This document shows, piece after piece, positions 5,121 through 5,522 of a stretch of 5,522 nt of DNA. The stretch spans positions 1 through 5,522 of the forward strand of contig JAICRA010000119.1 of the NCBI GenBank assembly GCA_025937615.1, read 5' to 3'. Source of the stretch: Thermomicrobiales bacterium. GTDB taxonomy: Bacteria; Chloroflexota; Chloroflexia; Thermomicrobiales; UBA6265. Position 1 is the stretch's first letter; every line of letters starts with the position of its first letter. Under the pieces are notes generated by a model, which saw only the letters and a program-made list of their open reading frames with translations, was not told the DNA's origin and did no database searches. The translations under genes were made by a program, and so were the position numbers.

Positions 5121-5522
5121 TTGAAGGGGAACCGGAGGGCTCTGCGGCGGGCGCGCTCGTGGCGGTGGGAGACGCCTGGTACGGACGCGACCATCGCCGA
5201 TGAACACGCTCAGCGGCGGTGGGCCGAAGCGCGTACGAAGGCGATCACCTGGGCCATGGGGGTGATGGATGATCCGCGGGTCATCTATCTCGACACAGAG
5301 ACCACCGGGTTCGGTCCGCGCGCAGAGATCGTTGACATTGCGGTCGTCAGTGCCGAGGGCCAGGTGGTGCTGGAGTCGCTTGTGCAGCCGACCCGGCGCA
5401 TCCCGGTCGATGCCACGGCGATCCATGGGATTACCGACGCGGATGTGAAGAACGCGCCGGCATGGTGCGACCTCTATGAAGATCTGCTGCAGGTGCTCGC
5501 CGGCCGGCGCATCATCGTTTAC
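5121..5522 (+). CDS. DEDDh-family 3'-5' exonuclease (DnaQ-like), N-terminal part (runs off right edge)
   Basis: The start of a 3'-5' exonuclease of the DnaQ/RNase T fold, a two-metal nuclease that trims DNA or RNA 3' ends. The segment VIYLDTETTGFGP carries the Exo I motif (Asp codon at 5292, Glu codon at 5298). EIVDIAVV and the PTRRIPVDATAIHGITDADV stretch are family hallmarks. The window ends at RRIIVY, just before the Exo II (NxxFD-type) and Exo III (HxxxxD) motifs, so completeness cannot be judged. The start is uncertain. The ATG at 5256 lies inside a helix (AQRRWAEARTKAITWAMGVMDDP) that relatives carry before the nuclease core, so the true start is probably upstream. I place it at TTG 5121, which has GGAAAGG 9 nt before it. 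The frame is open up to ATG 5049, but the residues before about 5190 are Arg-rich and unconvincing. It is divergent from the deaminase. It could be a polymerase epsilon-like proofreader or a stand-alone exonuclease. Confidence 0.8.
   Translation, partial: MKGNRRALRRARSWRWETPGTDATIADEHAQRRWAEARTKAITWAMGVMDDPRVIYLDTETTGFGPRAEIVDIAVVSAEGQVVLESLVQPTRRIPVDATAIHGITDADVKNAPAWCDLYEDLLQVLAGRRIIVY

Noticed and set aside
4643..5203. Plus-strand open frame antisense to the deaminase 5' half
   Set aside because: No recognisable domain, and it overlaps the strongly supported deaminase gene.
1..5522. tRNA, rRNA and CRISPR array
   Set aside because: No cloverleaf-like segments, conserved rRNA stretches or regularly spaced repeats were seen on either strand.

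Overview
This is a high-GC bacterial window holding five protein-coding regions on both strands and no RNA genes or CRISPR array. The lineage cannot be fixed from the sequence. The exported FAD-dehydrogenase pair, the IS1182-type transposase and the protein wording are what I would expect from a Thermomicrobia/Chloroflexota-like or actinobacterial genome, but that is impression rather than proof.

Left part (1-1016, minus strand): the window opens inside an IS1182-type transposase gene, of which only the first 88 codons are present. Its start overlaps, in another frame, the 3' end of a small alpha/beta hydrolase gene. The hydrolase has a recognisable fold signature and a nucleophile serine. 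It has a proline where the family's catalytic histidine should be, and a C-terminal tail that reads into the transposase gene. About 80 bp upstream of the hydrolase is a motif resembling the end of an IS1182-type element, followed directly by a 15-nt palindrome.

Centre (1017-3734, plus strand): after a divergent intergenic region with a plausible sigma-70-type promoter comes a two-gene operon. The first gene encodes a Tat-exported gluconate 2-dehydrogenase subunit 3-like protein. The second, overlapping it by 4 bp, encodes a GMC flavoprotein dehydrogenase without a signal peptide but with a CX2CX2CX4C cysteine motif. Together they look like the small and catalytic subunits of a periplasmic or extracytoplasmic FAD sugar/polyol dehydrogenase, with the flavoprotein carried out by the small subunit's Tat signal. 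The usual third partner, a multihaem cytochrome c, is not next to them.

Right part (3735-5522): a 188-bp convergent spacer with candidate hairpins separates the operon from a minus-strand adenosine deaminase-family gene. This gene has all the metal and catalytic motifs but a Glu in the HxHLEG motif, so its exact substrate is uncertain. Diverging from it is the start of a DEDDh (DnaQ-like) 3'-5' exonuclease gene that runs off the right edge before the Exo II motif. These last two genes show no clear functional link with the dehydrogenase operon.
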